DNA of 64,000 bases from Allopseudospirillum japonicum. GTDB taxonomy: Bacteria > Pseudomonadota > Gammaproteobacteria > Pseudomonadales > Halomonadaceae. The notes under the pieces are model-generated. The model made no database searches, was not told where the DNA came from, and saw only the letters and a list, made by a program, of their open reading frames with translations. The stretch covers positions 1-64,000 of the forward strand of contig NZ_FNYH01000006.1 of NCBI RefSeq assembly GCF_900108915.1, in the 5' to 3' direction. How positions within the stretch are numbered: the first letter of the stretch is position 1; every line of letters starts with the position of its first letter. Made by a program: the position numbers and the translations under genes. Shown here in pieces: positions 1 through 10,045 of this stretch.

Positions 1-130
1 AACTTAAAGCGGCTGGACTGTCGTTTTCGCTTGCGGAGTCTGTGTAAGTCAATCATTCATTTGATTGTTGCGGACGTTGAAACAAGAAGCCTCGCCCATA
101 GCCGTTAGGCGACGGGCGGGGAGTAGTCAC
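1..130 (+). mobile_element. Right-end remnant of an IS200/IS605-type element with decayed tnpB tail
   Basis: The first 45 bases read in frame 3 as LKAAGLSFSLAESV and then stop, resembling the C-terminal tail of TnpB proteins after the last catalytic region (...RNI-L-AAGL...). The reading continues in frame 1 (about 60-108) ending VETRSLAHSR and a stop, which suggests a frameshift in the tail. It is followed by a hairpin (90-97 pairing with 114-121) and then GTAGTCAC, the kind of subterminal hairpin plus TCAC-like cleavage end seen at right ends of this family. The rest of the element would lie left of the window. The family call rests on remembered resemblance, not on a search. Confidence 0.5.
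90..130 (+). ncRNA. Candidate omega-RNA (reRNA) 3' scaffold at the IS right end
   Basis: CCTCGCCC at 90-97 pairs with GGGCGGGG at 114-121 (one G-U pair). An alternative inner pairing is TCGCC 92-96 with GGCGA 108-112. In TnpB elements the right end is transcribed with the end of tnpB as a guide RNA whose scaffold stops at the transposon boundary. Here that boundary would be near 130, so the guide would be the DNA just in front of pyrR. Since tnpB looks broken, the RNA may be a relic. Confidence 0.3.
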
Positions 131-182
131 AATGTTGCAGTGCCTTGTATTTTCGCAATTTTTTGCATGAGGATTACCCCAC

Positions 183-737
183 ATGATATGTACACAAGCC
201 CCGCCGCCACTGGAAGCCTTTCCTGTATTGATTGAAAAATTGGGTGTTTCTTTACAAGCACACCTTGCCACCTTGGCACCTGAGGAGGTGGTTTGGGTCG
301 GTATTCATAGCGGTGGCGTTTGGGTCGCCCAAGCTTTACAAGCTGAATTAGCGGTAAAAGAGGTGGCGGGCGTGGCGCAAGCCCCTTTGGGGACACTGAA
401 TATTAGTTTTTATCGCGATGATCTCACCCGTATTGGCTTGCATCCGCAAGTTCAGCCTTCACAGCTTCCTTTAAGTGTGCAAGATAAGCATGTCATCTTG
501 GTCGATGATGTACTCCAGTCAGGGCGAACTGTCCGCGCGGCGATGAATGAATTATTTGATTATGGCCGTCCAGCGAGTATTTATTTAGCGGTACTGGTAC
601 AAGTTAACGCGCAAGAATTACCGATTCAAGCCCAAGCGGTTGCCGCAAACGTCGATTACCATCCACATTGGCGCGTGCAATTAGATAGTGAATTAAATTT
701 ACATTGGATTCAAATAGGGGAAGATGCTGGTGAATAA
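183..737 (+). CDS. pyrR: PyrR: pyrimidine operon regulator / uracil phosphoribosyltransferase
   Basis: 184 aa, the usual PyrR length. The PRPP-binding motif [17 protein letters not shown] is at about residues 101-117. PyrR proteins regulate pyr genes and many also convert uracil plus PRPP to UMP. It starts at the ATG at 183, preceded by a TGAGGA-like Shine-Dalgarno. Its last 14 bases overlap pyrB, indicating translational coupling. In related gammaproteobacteria pyrR usually follows ruvX; here an IS200/IS605-like end lies only about 50 bases upstream, so the native promoter region may have been displaced. No clear attenuator hairpin is visible in the short leader. Confidence 0.93.
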   Translation: MICTQAPPPLEAFPVLIEKLGVSLQAHLATLAPEEVVWVGIHSGGVWVAQALQAELAVKEVAGVAQAPLGTLNISFYRDDLTRIGLHPQVQPSQLPLSVQDKHVILVDDVLQSGRTVRAAMNELFDYGRPASIYLAVLVQVNAQELPIQAQAVAANVDYHPHWRVQLDSELNLHWIQIGEDAGE

Positions 738-1692
738 TATTCAGCTTACTGCGGATGGTCGTTTGCGTCATTTATTGACTTTAGAAGGCTTGCCAGCAGA
801 TTTATTAACCCATTTGTTAGATACCGCTGAATCTTTTGTCCCTACGAACCGTCAAGCGGTCAAAAAGCTGCCATTATTACGTGGTAAAACCCTCATCAAC
901 TTATTCTTTGAAAATTCTACCCGTACTCGTGCCACTTTTGAGCTGGCGGCGCAACGCCTTTCTATGGATGTGCTCAATCTTGATATTAGTACCTCCTCCA
1001 CGGCAAAAGGCGAAACCTTAAAAGATACCCTGAAAACGCTTGAAGCCATGCATGCCGATATTTTTGTAGTACGGCATTCAGACTCAGGCGCGGCCCATTT
1101 TATTGCGCAGCACCTCACCCCAGATGTGGCCATTATTAATGCTGGTGATGGACGCCATGCCCACCCTACCCAAGCCTTATTGGATATGCTGACTTTACGT
1201 CGCCATAAAGGGGATTTTAACCAACTGAAAGTCGCGATTGTGGGCGATATTTTGCACTCGCGCGTAGCACGTTCACAAATTCATGCGTTAAATATCCTAG
1301 GGGCTGCAGAAGTACGTGTGATTGCCCCGAAAACACTCTTGCCGGTTGCGATTGAAGATTTAGGCGTGCGTGTTTTTACCCGGATGGCCGATGGCCTCAA
1401 AGATGTGGATGCGGTAATTATGCTGCGTTTACAAAAGGAGCGGATGCAAGGCGCCTTATTACCTTCTGAGCAAGAGTTTTACCGTCTTTATGGCTTAACC
1501 AGTGACAAACTCGCTTATGCACATCCACAAGCGGTAGTGATGCATCCTGGTCCTATCAATCGGGGGGTTGAAATTGAATCCGCCGTTGCCGATGGCGAAC
1601 GATCCTTGATTCTCCCCCAAGTGAGCTACGGCCTTGCTGTACGTATGGCGGTGATGAGCCATCTTATTGGCGCGCAAGTTCCACAACCTTAA
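724..1692 (+). CDS. pyrB: Aspartate carbamoyltransferase catalytic subunit
   Basis: 322 aa cytoplasmic enzyme joining carbamoyl phosphate and aspartate in the second step of UMP synthesis. Family motifs are clear: the carbamoyl-phosphate loop FFENSTRTR (about residues 61-69), HPTQALLD and HPGPINRG. It overlaps the end of pyrR by 14 bp and is followed after 14 bp by a dihydroorotase-like gene. That is the pyrB-pyrC' arrangement of pseudomonads, where the two proteins form a large complex and no pyrI subunit is used. No pyrI is seen here. Confidence 0.96.
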   Translation: MLVNNIQLTADGRLRHLLTLEGLPADLLTHLLDTAESFVPTNRQAVKKLPLLRGKTLINLFFENSTRTRATFELAAQRLSMDVLNLDISTSSTAKGETLKDTLKTLEAMHADIFVVRHSDSGAAHFIAQHLTPDVAIINAGDGRHAHPTQALLDMLTLRRHKGDFNQLKVAIVGDILHSRVARSQIHALNILGAAEVRVIAPKTLLPVAIEDLGVRVFTRMADGLKDVDAVIMLRLQKERMQGALLPSEQEFYRLYGLTSDKLAYAHPQAVVMHPGPINRGVEIESAVADGERSLILPQVSYGLAVRMAVMSHLIGAQVPQP

Positions 1693-1706
1693 GGATGTGT
1701 TTTCGT

Positions 1707-2999
1707 ATGAGTGAAGCAACAAAAATTTCCATTATCGGCGCACGCGTTCTCGATCCAACGCAACATTTAGATGCTTGTTTAGATGTGCATTTAGACCAAG
1801 GGCGCATTTTGGCGTTGGGCGATGCGCCTGCGCATTTTATTCCTGAACGCACCTTGGATGCGAGCGGCCTCCTGCTGACACCCGGCTGGATTGATATCGG
1901 TACCCATGTTCGCGAGCCTGGCCCCAGCTATAAAGGCCAGTTAGCCTCTGAGTTACCCGCAGCCGCCGCAGGTGGTTTTACCCATGTATGTGCGCGTCCA
2001 GATACCCAGCCGGTACTGGATAGCCCAGCTTTGGTACGTACCCTAAGAGATAAAGCCGCAGGCATTCAAGGCGCACGTTTTTTACCTATGGGAGCTTTAA
2101 CCCGAGATTTGCAGGGGCAAGCCTTAACTAATATGGCAGGTTTGCAAGATGCCGGTTGTATTGCACTGAGCCAGATGCACTATGGTTTTCAAGATGTGGG
2201 GATTTTAAAGCGTTGTCTTGAATATGCTGCCACCTTTGATTTATTAGTGTGTTTGCAACCGCAAGACCCTGCCCTTGCAAGTAAAGGCTGTGCACATGAA
2301 GGCGCGGTTGCGACCCGAATGGGGCTAGCTGGGATTCCCGAAACTGCCGAAACCTTGGCGTTAGCCAATATCCTGTTATTAGTGGAAGCGACAGGGGCAC
2401 GGGTGCATTTACAGCACATTTCTTGTGCGCGTTCTGTCGATATGCTCTATCAAGCGCAAGAACGTGGGTTAGCGGTCACTGCGGATGTGAGTATTCAGCA
2501 CCTGATGTACAGTGAGCATGATCTGGAAAACTTTAATACCCTCTTTCATGTGCAACCACCGTTACGCACCTTGCAAGATCAAGCCGCATTACGCCAAGGC
2601 TTGCAAGATGGTGTCTTGCAAGTGCTAAGCAGTGGCCATCTGCCGCAAGATGCCGCAGCTAAAAATGCACCTTTTGCAGCCTCTGAGGCAGGTGTTTCTA
2701 GTTTAGAAACCCTGGCCAGCCAAGGATTAGCTTTAGTAAATCAAGGCGTTTTGACCCTGAATCAGCTGATTGAACGTCTCACCTATGCACCGGCTTGTGT
2801 ACTGGGCTTAGACGCCGGACATTTACATTTAGGGGCGAATGCAGATTTTTGCTTACTAGATCCGGATGCACACTGGCAAGTGACGCCCGCGAGCTTAGTC
2901 TCTATGGGGAAAAACACGCCCTTATTAGGGCAAGAATTGACAGGCCGGATTGTGAGCACTTGGGTCCAAGGACGCGAAGTTTTCTCTCGTCTTGCTTGA
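1707..2999 (+). CDS. pyrC': Dihydroorotase-like PyrC' (probably catalytically inactive partner of PyrB)
   Basis: 430 aa, amidohydrolase fold of the type I dihydroorotase family. The family metal motif DxHxHxREPG appears as DIGTHVREPG, so the first metal-binding histidine is Gly. The late Asp-His motif reads SSGHLPQD, so the catalytic aspartate is also missing. Other landmarks (HLQHISC) remain. This is the pattern of the non-catalytic PyrC' that assembles with PyrB in pseudomonads, so an active dihydroorotase should be encoded elsewhere. I prefer the ATG at 1707 because AAGGA at 1691-1695 is well placed for it; an in-frame ATG at 1695 is possible. Confidence 0.88.
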   Translation: MSEATKISIIGARVLDPTQHLDACLDVHLDQGRILALGDAPAHFIPERTLDASGLLLTPGWIDIGTHVREPGPSYKGQLASELPAAAAGGFTHVCARPDTQPVLDSPALVRTLRDKAAGIQGARFLPMGALTRDLQGQALTNMAGLQDAGCIALSQMHYGFQDVGILKRCLEYAATFDLLVCLQPQDPALASKGCAHEGAVATRMGLAGIPETAETLALANILLLVEATGARVHLQHISCARSVDMLYQAQERGLAVTADVSIQHLMYSEHDLENFNTLFHVQPPLRTLQDQAALRQGLQDGVLQVLSSGHLPQDAAAKNAPFAASEAGVSSLETLASQGLALVNQGVLTLNQLIERLTYAPACVLGLDAGHLHLGANADFCLLDPDAHWQVTPASLVSMGKNTPLLGQELTGRIVSTWVQGREVFSRLA

Positions 3000-3070
3000 G
3001 ATAGATAAAAAGTGAATTTTATTTTACAAATCAATTGCAGGGACGCAATTTTTAACCCTAGGTGATTCAG

Positions 3071-3478
3071 ATGCAAGCGATGCAAACAATGCGTGCCATT
3101 TTAACTAGAATGCGCACGATAGCTTTAGTCGGTGCGAGCAACAAACCCGAACGCGCCAGTTATCAAGTGATGCAAGCCTTGTTGGCGCAAGGCTATCAAG
3201 TCTTTCCTATCAACCCTTTATTGGTAGGAGAAGAGATTCTGGGCTGTCCTGTTTTAGCTGATTTAACTGAAGCGCCTTGCCCTATTGATGTGGTCAATGT
3301 TTTCCGCCAATCCGATCAGGTACCACAGATTGTGCAAGCCAGTATACAAGTGCAAGCCAAAAGTATTTGGACGCAATTAGGTATTGAGCACCCACAAGCC
3401 ACCGCACAAGCGCAAGCTGCTGGGTTACAAGTGGTGACGAACGCTTGTATTGCAGTAGAATTAAAAAAACTCACCTAA
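3071..3478 (+). CDS. CoA-binding domain protein (YccU-like)
   Basis: 135 aa single Rossmann-like CoA_binding_2 domain. IALVGASNKPERASYQVM gives the GxS nucleotide-binding turn near the N-terminus, and FPINPLLVGEEILG follows. The family resembles the N-terminal CoA-binding domain of succinyl-CoA synthetase; its role is not established. Start taken at ATG 3071, six bases after AGGTG (3060-3064); an in-frame GTG lies at 3062. It is 60-70 bases downstream of pyrC' with no terminator between, so it may share the transcript. Confidence 0.82.
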   Translation: MQAMQTMRAILTRMRTIALVGASNKPERASYQVMQALLAQGYQVFPINPLLVGEEILGCPVLADLTEAPCPIDVVNVFRQSDQVPQIVQASIQVQAKSIWTQLGIEHPQATAQAQAAGLQVVTNACIAVELKKLT

Positions 3479-3508
3479 TTACTAGAAGCATACTTCCAAG
3501 GACAGGCC

Positions 3509-5131
3509 ATGTTCACCAGCTTGAAATCTCGTTTACTTACTGCATTTTTTATTTTAAACGCCCTGAGTGTGTTCGCCTATACAAGTTACTCGTATCAGAT
3601 CCGCAGTACAGATTTATATCAGGCCATTGATGAACAGCTTATCCTTGCGGCCCATGCAGGGGCTTTTATTACAGACACACGTTTGTATCAAGCAGTGGCT
3701 GCAGGCGATTTTAGCAAAACAACTTCAGATCAATTACAAAGCCGTATCTACCAATTATTAGAACATCATCCCATTCAATACGTGTATACCTTAATTGAAC
3801 GTCAAGGCAAGTTCTATTTTGTTTTAGATACACCGGACCCAGAAGAATATGATGCAAAAGTTTTTCCTGATCCCTTACCCTTATATGAAGAACCCAGCCA
3901 AGCCTTAATCCGTGCTTTTCAAAGTCAAACGCCTGTTTTTGATGAATATACCGATGAATGGGGCCATTTTCGTTCAGTCTTTATTCGTCATCAAACCCCA
4001 GAAGGATATACCTTTGTTGCAGGGGCAGATATTAGTATTAATCACCTCAATCAAGAATTATTAGTGACTTTATTGACGTCTGCAGGTATTGGGATATTTA
4101 TCTTTATTTTTTCTTCCGCATGTATTTATTTGTTAATTCATCATTTATTAAAGCCTTTAGGGCAAGCGCAAACAATTATTCGTGAAGTGGCACAAACGCG
4201 CAATCTGACCTTAAGAACCCAAGCCGGCCAAGATGAGATAGGTTTATTATTACAAGATTTTAATTTTTTAATGCAAGAGCTCCAACAAACCCTTGCCCAA
4301 ACCACCCAAGGGGCATGGCATACGGCAAGTATTTCTGAACAATTAAAATCCAGTAGCCAACAAATTAATCAAAGTGCCATTAGTATTGTGTCGGCATTAG
4401 ATCAGGTGCGTTTGGAAAGCGAAACCAATGCCAGTTTATTGCAGCAATCTTACCAGCAGCTGACAGAAACGGTCACCCAAGTGCTTGATGCAGTGCAGGA
4501 TTTAGACCAAAGCCAAGCAGCCATTCAACACATGGCACAACAAATTCAGTACAGCACCCAAGTACATACACAATTAGCTGAGGATTTGGATCAGCTAGCG
4601 CAAGAAGCACAAGAAGTAAATCAAGTGCTGGATAGTATTAACGAGATTGCAGAACAAACTAACTTATTAGCACTAAATGCAGCGATTGAAGCGGCACGCG
4701 CTGGGGAACAAGGGCGCGGCTTTGCGGTGGTTGCCGACGAGGTACGTAAACTCGCACAACGCACACAAACCAGTTTGCAGCAAACACGTACTATTTTGGA
4801 TCATATTCTACAAGCCATCACGCAAGTGAGTGGCAAAATGCAAGCGGCTTGTACTGAGCACCAAGCCTTATTAGGGCATTCGGCGCAAGCCTGTACCCGT
4901 ATTGATACCAGTACGCAAGCCATGCATCACACCCAATATCAGGTACAAACCACATCCCAGCACCTCACCCAAGTGGTGCAGGCCAATACGCAAGTTTTGC
5001 AACAAATGACCCATATTGAGCAGCATACACAGGAAAACTCCACCAGTATTGAGCAAATCTCTAGTGCTGCCGACCAATTGCAAACCTCGGCAACGGCACT
5101 AAAACAGCAATTAGCGAAATTTACTTGCTAG
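3509..5131 (+). CDS. Methyl-accepting chemotaxis protein (membrane chemoreceptor)
   Basis: 540 aa. A transmembrane helix at about residues 9-28 is followed by a periplasmic sensor region of about 150 aa (contains LYVFV-like strands around [13 protein letters not shown]), a second helix at about 187-215, a HAMP segment, and a coiled-coil signalling domain. The hairpin tip reads [20 protein letters not shown] (about residues 380-399), the CheA/CheW-binding motif. It would relay ligand sensing to a chemotaxis array. No terminal pentapeptide for CheR docking is seen. The ligand is unknown. Confidence 0.93.
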   Translation: MFTSLKSRLLTAFFILNALSVFAYTSYSYQIRSTDLYQAIDEQLILAAHAGAFITDTRLYQAVAAGDFSKTTSDQLQSRIYQLLEHHPIQYVYTLIERQGKFYFVLDTPDPEEYDAKVFPDPLPLYEEPSQALIRAFQSQTPVFDEYTDEWGHFRSVFIRHQTPEGYTFVAGADISINHLNQELLVTLLTSAGIGIFIFIFSSACIYLLIHHLLKPLGQAQTIIREVAQTRNLTLRTQAGQDEIGLLLQDFNFLMQELQQTLAQTTQGAWHTASISEQLKSSSQQINQSAISIVSALDQVRLESETNASLLQQSYQQLTETVTQVLDAVQDLDQSQAAIQHMAQQIQYSTQVHTQLAEDLDQLAQEAQEVNQVLDSINEIAEQTNLLALNAAIEAARAGEQGRGFAVVADEVRKLAQRTQTSLQQTRTILDHILQAITQVSGKMQAACTEHQALLGHSAQACTRIDTSTQAMHHTQYQVQTTSQHLTQVVQANTQVLQQMTHIEQHTQENSTSIEQISSAADQLQTSATALKQQLAKFTC

Positions 5132-5218
5132 TTGCAGTACGAGGCATGGCAGGGCTCCTTGTGATAATTCATAAAAAACAGCAAGATAAGACAAAGTATT
5201 CACACAAGGATCTGCACC

Positions 5219-7957
5219 ATGGCCATCAGCCAAGCCCGTATTATCGAATCCCTTGCCCAGGCTTGTAACCCGCTTAATCCAGATGAATTGATCTTTTCTT
5301 TTTTAGATGCTTACGGTTTTCCAAAAAGTACAATCACTCGGCTGCGTAAAGGCGGTGATAGCCGCAACCTGGCCGAAGGTGAGGATATTGCGCTCAAAAA
5401 GAAACTTTACTTTCGAGCCCTAGCGCAAGGCTCGGATTTGGAGGCTGAGGCCGAGGCGCTCAAGGCTAGCGAATTGGTCACCCGCAATGACATTCGTTTT
5501 GTGATGGTGACGGATTTTGTCAACCTTGTGGCTTTGGATTTGCAAGCGGAAGAAAGTTTGCACACCCCGCTTGAGAAACTCGATAAGCAATATGCCTTCT
5601 TTCTGCCATTGGCCGGTTATGAAAAAGCGATTATGTATGCCGAGCATCCGGCGGATGTAAAAGCCTCTGAAAAAATGGGCCAGTTGTTCGATCTGATTCG
5701 CGAGCGTAACGAGCTTTCCAAGCCGGAAGATATTCATGCGCTGAATGTCTTTCTAACGCGCCTCTTATTCTGTTTCTACGCCGAAGATACCGGCATCTTT
5801 GCGCAAGGGCAGGTAACCTCCGTTATCCAGTCGACCACTCGGGAGGATGGCGCAGACCTTGATCAGTTTTTTATGGACCTGTTTACCGTCTTGAATCTGG
5901 AGCAGGAAGATCCCAAGCGGAACCTAATGCCAGCCCATTTTCAAGCCTTCCCGTATGTCAACGGTGGCCTCTTCCATGATAAGGAGCCGATCCCAGAATT
6001 TGGGCGTAAAGCACGTCGTATTTTGCTGGATTGCGGTTCACTCGACTGGTCCGAGATTAACCCAGATATTTTCGGTTCCATGTTCCAAGCGGTGATTGAT
6101 AAGGAACAGCGCGGCAACCTGGGTCAGCATTACACTTCTGTCTCTAATATTATGAAGGTGATCCAGCCACTGTTTCTTGACAAGCTGTACGCCGAATTAG
6201 AGAAGTCACGTAAAAGTGAGAATAAGCTCAAGGGGTTACTCCTGCGTCTGCAGAATCTGCGGATTTTTGATCCTGCTTGTGGTTCTGGTAATTTTTTGAT
6301 TATTGCCTATAAAGAGTTGCGCAAGCTGGAAATGGAAGTCATCGATGCGCTGAACTCAGTGTCAGATCAGCCTGAGATATATTATTCAGGTATTCGGCTT
6401 TCCCAGTTCTTTGGCATTGAAATTGACGATTTTGCCCACGAGGTTGCGGTTCTTTCGTTATGGCTAGCCGAACACCAAATGAATATGGCCTTTAAAGCTA
6501 AGTTTGGCTATGCCAAGGCGGCGCTGCCATTACGGGATTCCGGCCATATTGTGTGTGGTAATGCCTTACGCTTGGATTGGCAACAAGTCTGCCCGCCGCT
6601 TGATACTCACGGAAATACCTATGAAGTTTATCTCTGTGGCAATCCACCGTTTTTGGGTAGTGCTGGGCGTAGTCAGGTGCAGAATGAGGATATGGCTTAT
6701 GTATTCTCGGAGTTCAAATCCTTCGGTATGCTTGATTTTGTCGCCTGTTGGTTCTGGAAAAGTTCGCAATACATCTCCGAACGTCATGCAGAGTTCGCAC
6801 TGGTTTCCACCAATTCAATCTGTCAAGGGGAACAGGTTGCAACACTCTGGCCCTCTATCCTTGGTAAAGGTCTAAAAATCCGTTTTGCTTATCCCACTTT
6901 TGCTTGGAAAAATCAGGCAAAACAAAATGCTGCTGTTCATGTGGTTGTTGTTGGTGTGGCTAATGCTTCTATCAACCAGAGATCAACACTGTTTAAAGTA
7001 CAGGACGGTAAAAACATTCATCGTGTTGATGTCGACAATATTAACCCCTATTTACTGGAAGGCGGGGATATAGTGATTGAAAGCCGCAGCAAGCCTCTTT
7101 GCTCGGTCCCTGAAATGCTCTATGGAAATAAGCCTATCGATGGTGGGCATTTATTACTTAACACTGCAGAAAAAAACCAGCTTATACAAGCTGAGCCGCA
7201 AGCCGCCCGATGGATTAAACAATTGATGGGAGCACAAGAATTTATCCAAGCCAAAGAACGTTGGTGTTTATGGCTGGTTGAGGCAACCCTTGAAGATATT
7301 GAGGCTATGCCCTTGGTAAAGCAGCGGGTAGAGGCTGTTCGGGAAACACGTCTTGCTAGTCGGGACGCAGGGGCACGAAAATTGGCTGAAAGGCCTCATC
7401 AGTTCAGAGATCTGAAAAATCCAGAATCTTTCATTTTGGTTCCGGCCTTTACAAGCGAGCGGAGGCCGTATGTCCCAATAGGTTTTTTTGGTGCTGAAAC
7501 CATATCAAACAATAAAAACTACATGATACCCAACGGCACCTTGTACGAGTTTGGCGTTCTTGAATCTGAAATGCATATGGATTGGATGCGAACTGTCTGC
7601 GGCCGCTTGGAAAGCCGCTACGGTTACTCGGTTACACTGGTTTATAACACCTTCCCTTGGCCCCAAGTCACCGAACAGCAACGTAAACAGATTGAAGCCT
7701 TGGCCGAAGAGGTCTTGTTGATTCGTGAGGATTACCCAGGCAAATCCTTAGCCAATCTATACGATCCCGATAAAATGCCCGAGCCTTTACTCAAAGCCCA
7801 TCAAACCTTGGATCGCGCGGTGGAAAAGCTGTACCGCGACAAGCCGTTCCGCGATGCGTCCGAACGCCTGGAGCATCTGTTTGCGCGTTACGAGAAACTG
7901 ATTGCCGCTGAGAAAGCGCAAGCACCTGCCAAAAAGAAATCTACACGGAGTAAGTGA
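5219..7957 (+). CDS. MmeI-like class I SAM-dependent DNA methyltransferase
   Basis: 912 aa. SAM-binding motif I DPACGSGNF is at residues 351-359 and the catalytic NPPF at 475-478, typical of N6-adenine methyltransferases. GQHYT at 302-306 precedes motif I, as in MmeI/YeeA-type enzymes. The C-terminal 350 aa would hold target recognition and helical domains. In MmeI the N-terminus carries a PD-EXK nuclease; the corresponding segment here (about 90-140) shows VTDFVNLVALDLQAEE with no D...EXK, so the protein probably only methylates. SD AAGGA lies 8 bases before ATG 5219. First gene of a tight cassette with a helicase (2 bp gap) and a GIY-YIG protein. Codon use favours CTG and GGC, unlike the TTA-rich flanking genes, which suggests transfer. 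Confidence 0.88.
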   Translation: MAISQARIIESLAQACNPLNPDELIFSFLDAYGFPKSTITRLRKGGDSRNLAEGEDIALKKKLYFRALAQGSDLEAEAEALKASELVTRNDIRFVMVTDFVNLVALDLQAEESLHTPLEKLDKQYAFFLPLAGYEKAIMYAEHPADVKASEKMGQLFDLIRERNELSKPEDIHALNVFLTRLLFCFYAEDTGIFAQGQVTSVIQSTTREDGADLDQFFMDLFTVLNLEQEDPKRNLMPAHFQAFPYVNGGLFHDKEPIPEFGRKARRILLDCGSLDWSEINPDIFGSMFQAVIDKEQRGNLGQHYTSVSNIMKVIQPLFLDKLYAELEKSRKSENKLKGLLLRLQNLRIFDPACGSGNFLIIAYKELRKLEMEVIDALNSVSDQPEIYYSGIRLSQFFGIEIDDFAHEVAVLSLWLAEHQMNMAFKAKFGYAKAALPLRDSGHIVCGNALRLDWQQVCPPLDTHGNTYEVYLCGNPPFLGSAGRSQVQNEDMAYVFSEFKSFGMLDFVACWFWKSSQYISERHAEFALVSTNSICQGEQVATLWPSILGKGLKIRFAYPTFAWKNQAKQNAAVHVVVVGVANASINQRSTLFKVQDGKNIHRVDVDNINPYLLEGGDIVIESRSKPLCSVPEMLYGNKPIDGGHLLLNTAEKNQLIQAEPQAARWIKQLMGAQEFIQAKERWCLWLVEATLEDIEAMPLVKQRVEAVRETRLASRDAGARKLAERPHQFRDLKNPESFILVPAFTSERRPYVPIGFFGAETISNNKNYMIPNGTLYEFGVLESEMHMDWMRTVCGRLESRYGYSVTLVYNTFPWPQVTEQQRKQIEALAEEVLLIREDYPGKSLANLYDPDKMPEPLLKAHQTLDRAVEKLYRDKPFRDASERLEHLFARYEKLIAAEKAQAPAKKKSTRSK

Positions 7958-7959
7958 TC

Positions 7960-10029
7960 ATGGCTAACCTCTTGACCGTCCAGTACAAGCAAACCGGGAA
8001 CAGCGCAAACCTCAATGCGCTGGGGATGCGCGAAATGCAAGCGCGTGCCTACGAAGCCCGTGATGCCCAATATCTATTGCTTAAGGCGCCGCCGGCGTCG
8101 GGTAAATCGCGTGCTTTAATGTTTTTAGCGCTGGATAAGCTGCATCATCAAGGTCTCAAAAAAGTGATTGTTGCGGTGCCGGAAATGTCGATTGGGAGTT
8201 CATTCAAGGATACCGATTTGACCCGCGGCGGCTTTTTTGCGGATTGGAAGGTGTTGCCAAGCCATAACCTGTGTATTCCCGGTGGTGAGGCGCGCAAGGT
8301 GCAAGCTTTGGTCAATTTTATGGCTGATCCCCAAGCCCCCATCTTGATTTGTACCCATGCGACCTTGCGCTTTGCTTATCAGCAGCTTCAGCCCGCGGAT
8401 TTTAACCATACCTTATTGGCGATTGATGAGTTTCATCATACTTCCGCCGATGGCGAGAACCGTTTGGGTAATCTGATTGATGGGGTGATGGCTGGTTCGA
8501 ATGCGCATATTATCGCGATGACAGGCTCTTACTTCCGTGGCGATGCCGTGCCTATCTTGCTTCCTGAGGACGAGGAGAAGTTTACCCAAGTCACTTATTC
8601 CTATTATGAGCAGCTCAATGGCTACCAGTATTTAAAATCGCTCGGGATTGGCTATCACTTTTATACTGGGTCTTATCTTGATGCCGTACATGAGGTTTTA
8701 GATACCACCAAGAAAACCATTATTCATATTCCGAATGTGAATTCGGTGGAATCCACCAAGGACAAGCTGACTGAGGTGGATCATATCCTGGATGCGATTG
8801 GCGAAGTGATCGAGAAAGATATGACGACCGGCATTATCACGGTGAAGGATGCCTCAGGCCGGCTATTGAAAGTGGCGGATTTGGTGGATGATGGCCCCTT
8901 GCGGGTTGAAGTCCAAAACTATTTGCGTCAGGTGGCCAAAGCCGAGGATATGGACATGATTATTGCGCTGGGCATGGCTAAAGAAGGTTTTGACTGGCCT
9001 TGGTGCGAGCATGTGCTCACCATTGGGTATCGCTCCTCACTGACGGAAATTATTCAAATTATTGGCCGTGCGACCCGTGACTGTGAAGGTAAAACCCATG
9101 CGCAGTTTACTAACCTGATCTCCCAGCCGGATGCCGAAGATGAGGATGTCAAACGGTCGGTAAACGATATGCTGAAGGCGATTACTGTGTCCTTACTGAT
9201 GGAGCAGGTGTTGGCCCCTGCAGTGACCTTTAAACCACGCTCGCGCTTGCTGGCGGGGGAGCCGATGGCACCAGGGACGATTGTGATTGAAGATACCAGT
9301 GCGCCTGTATCCGTGCGGGTGATTAAGGCGCTGGAAAATATGGATAATATCAAGGCGGCGATTCTGCAAAAGCCCGAAGTGATAGCGCCGGCGGTTACAG
9401 GTGATGCAGATCCCGAGGTGATGGAAGCGGTGGAAATCCCCAAGGTGATCGAAAAGCTGTATCCAGAGATGGAACAACAAGAGGTACAGACGGTCGCGGA
9501 AGCGGTACAGACTTCGATGGCGATTCAATCCACAGGGGGGTTATTTGATGAAGCCCAACTCCCTGCAGGGGCGCAAATTTTCGTACCTCAGGGGATTGAA
9601 GATCAGGCTAGACCTTATGAAGCCGAAGCCAAGCTTTCCTCTAAAACAAGCCCGAGTACATCGACGAGCGATGCGAAAGCGCACCGTAAGTTTGTGCTGA
9701 TTGGCAATAAATTCGTCAATATTGAACATCTGAATGTGGACTTGATCCGCCAAGTAAATCCTTTCCAAGGCGCTTATGAGATTCTTTCCAAAGCGGTCAC
9801 GCCGTCCGTGCTGAAAACCATTCAAGATACCGTGGTGGGGATGCGCTCGCAGATGTCGGAAGAGGAAGCAGTCATCCTCTGGCCGCGAATCAATGAATTC
9901 CGTAAGGACAAAGGGCGTGAGCCTTCGGTGACAGCCAGTGACCTTTACGAGCGCCGATTGGCGGATGCACTGGCTTACATCAAGCGTAAAGCGCAGGAAC
10001 GCAAAGCCGCTCAAGCACACACCGCATAA
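7960..10029 (+). CDS. DEAD/DEAH-box (superfamily 2) helicase of the methyltransferase cassette
   Basis: 689 aa. Walker A APPASGKSR (K49), Walker B DEFHH (D156-E157), motif III-like AMTGSYFRG, and motif VI IIGRATRD (368-375 with R370 and R373) show a two-RecA-domain SF2 ATPase. The last 200 aa are acidic and Pro/Ala-rich, then end in a helical basic tail. Start ATG 7960 has GGAG at 7947-7950 and follows the methyltransferase stop by 2 bp, so the two are translationally coupled. By analogy with type I/III restriction systems it may translocate on or open DNA for the neighbouring nuclease. This role is inferred. Confidence 0.85.
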   Translation: MANLLTVQYKQTGNSANLNALGMREMQARAYEARDAQYLLLKAPPASGKSRALMFLALDKLHHQGLKKVIVAVPEMSIGSSFKDTDLTRGGFFADWKVLPSHNLCIPGGEARKVQALVNFMADPQAPILICTHATLRFAYQQLQPADFNHTLLAIDEFHHTSADGENRLGNLIDGVMAGSNAHIIAMTGSYFRGDAVPILLPEDEEKFTQVTYSYYEQLNGYQYLKSLGIGYHFYTGSYLDAVHEVLDTTKKTIIHIPNVNSVESTKDKLTEVDHILDAIGEVIEKDMTTGIITVKDASGRLLKVADLVDDGPLRVEVQNYLRQVAKAEDMDMIIALGMAKEGFDWPWCEHVLTIGYRSSLTEIIQIIGRATRDCEGKTHAQFTNLISQPDAEDEDVKRSVNDMLKAITVSLLMEQVLAPAVTFKPRSRLLAGEPMAPGTIVIEDTSAPVSVRVIKALENMDNIKAAILQKPEVIAPAVTGDADPEVMEAVEIPKVIEKLYPEMEQQEVQTVAEAVQTSMAIQSTGGLFDEAQLPAGAQIFVPQGIEDQARPYEAEAKLSSKTSPSTSTSDAKAHRKFVLIGNKFVNIEHLNVDLIRQVNPFQGAYEILSKAVTPSVLKTIQDTVVGMRSQMSEEEAVILWPRINEFRKDKGREPSVTASDLYERRLADALAYIKRKAQERKAAQAHTA

Positions 10030-10045
10030 CATAAGGAGATGGACC

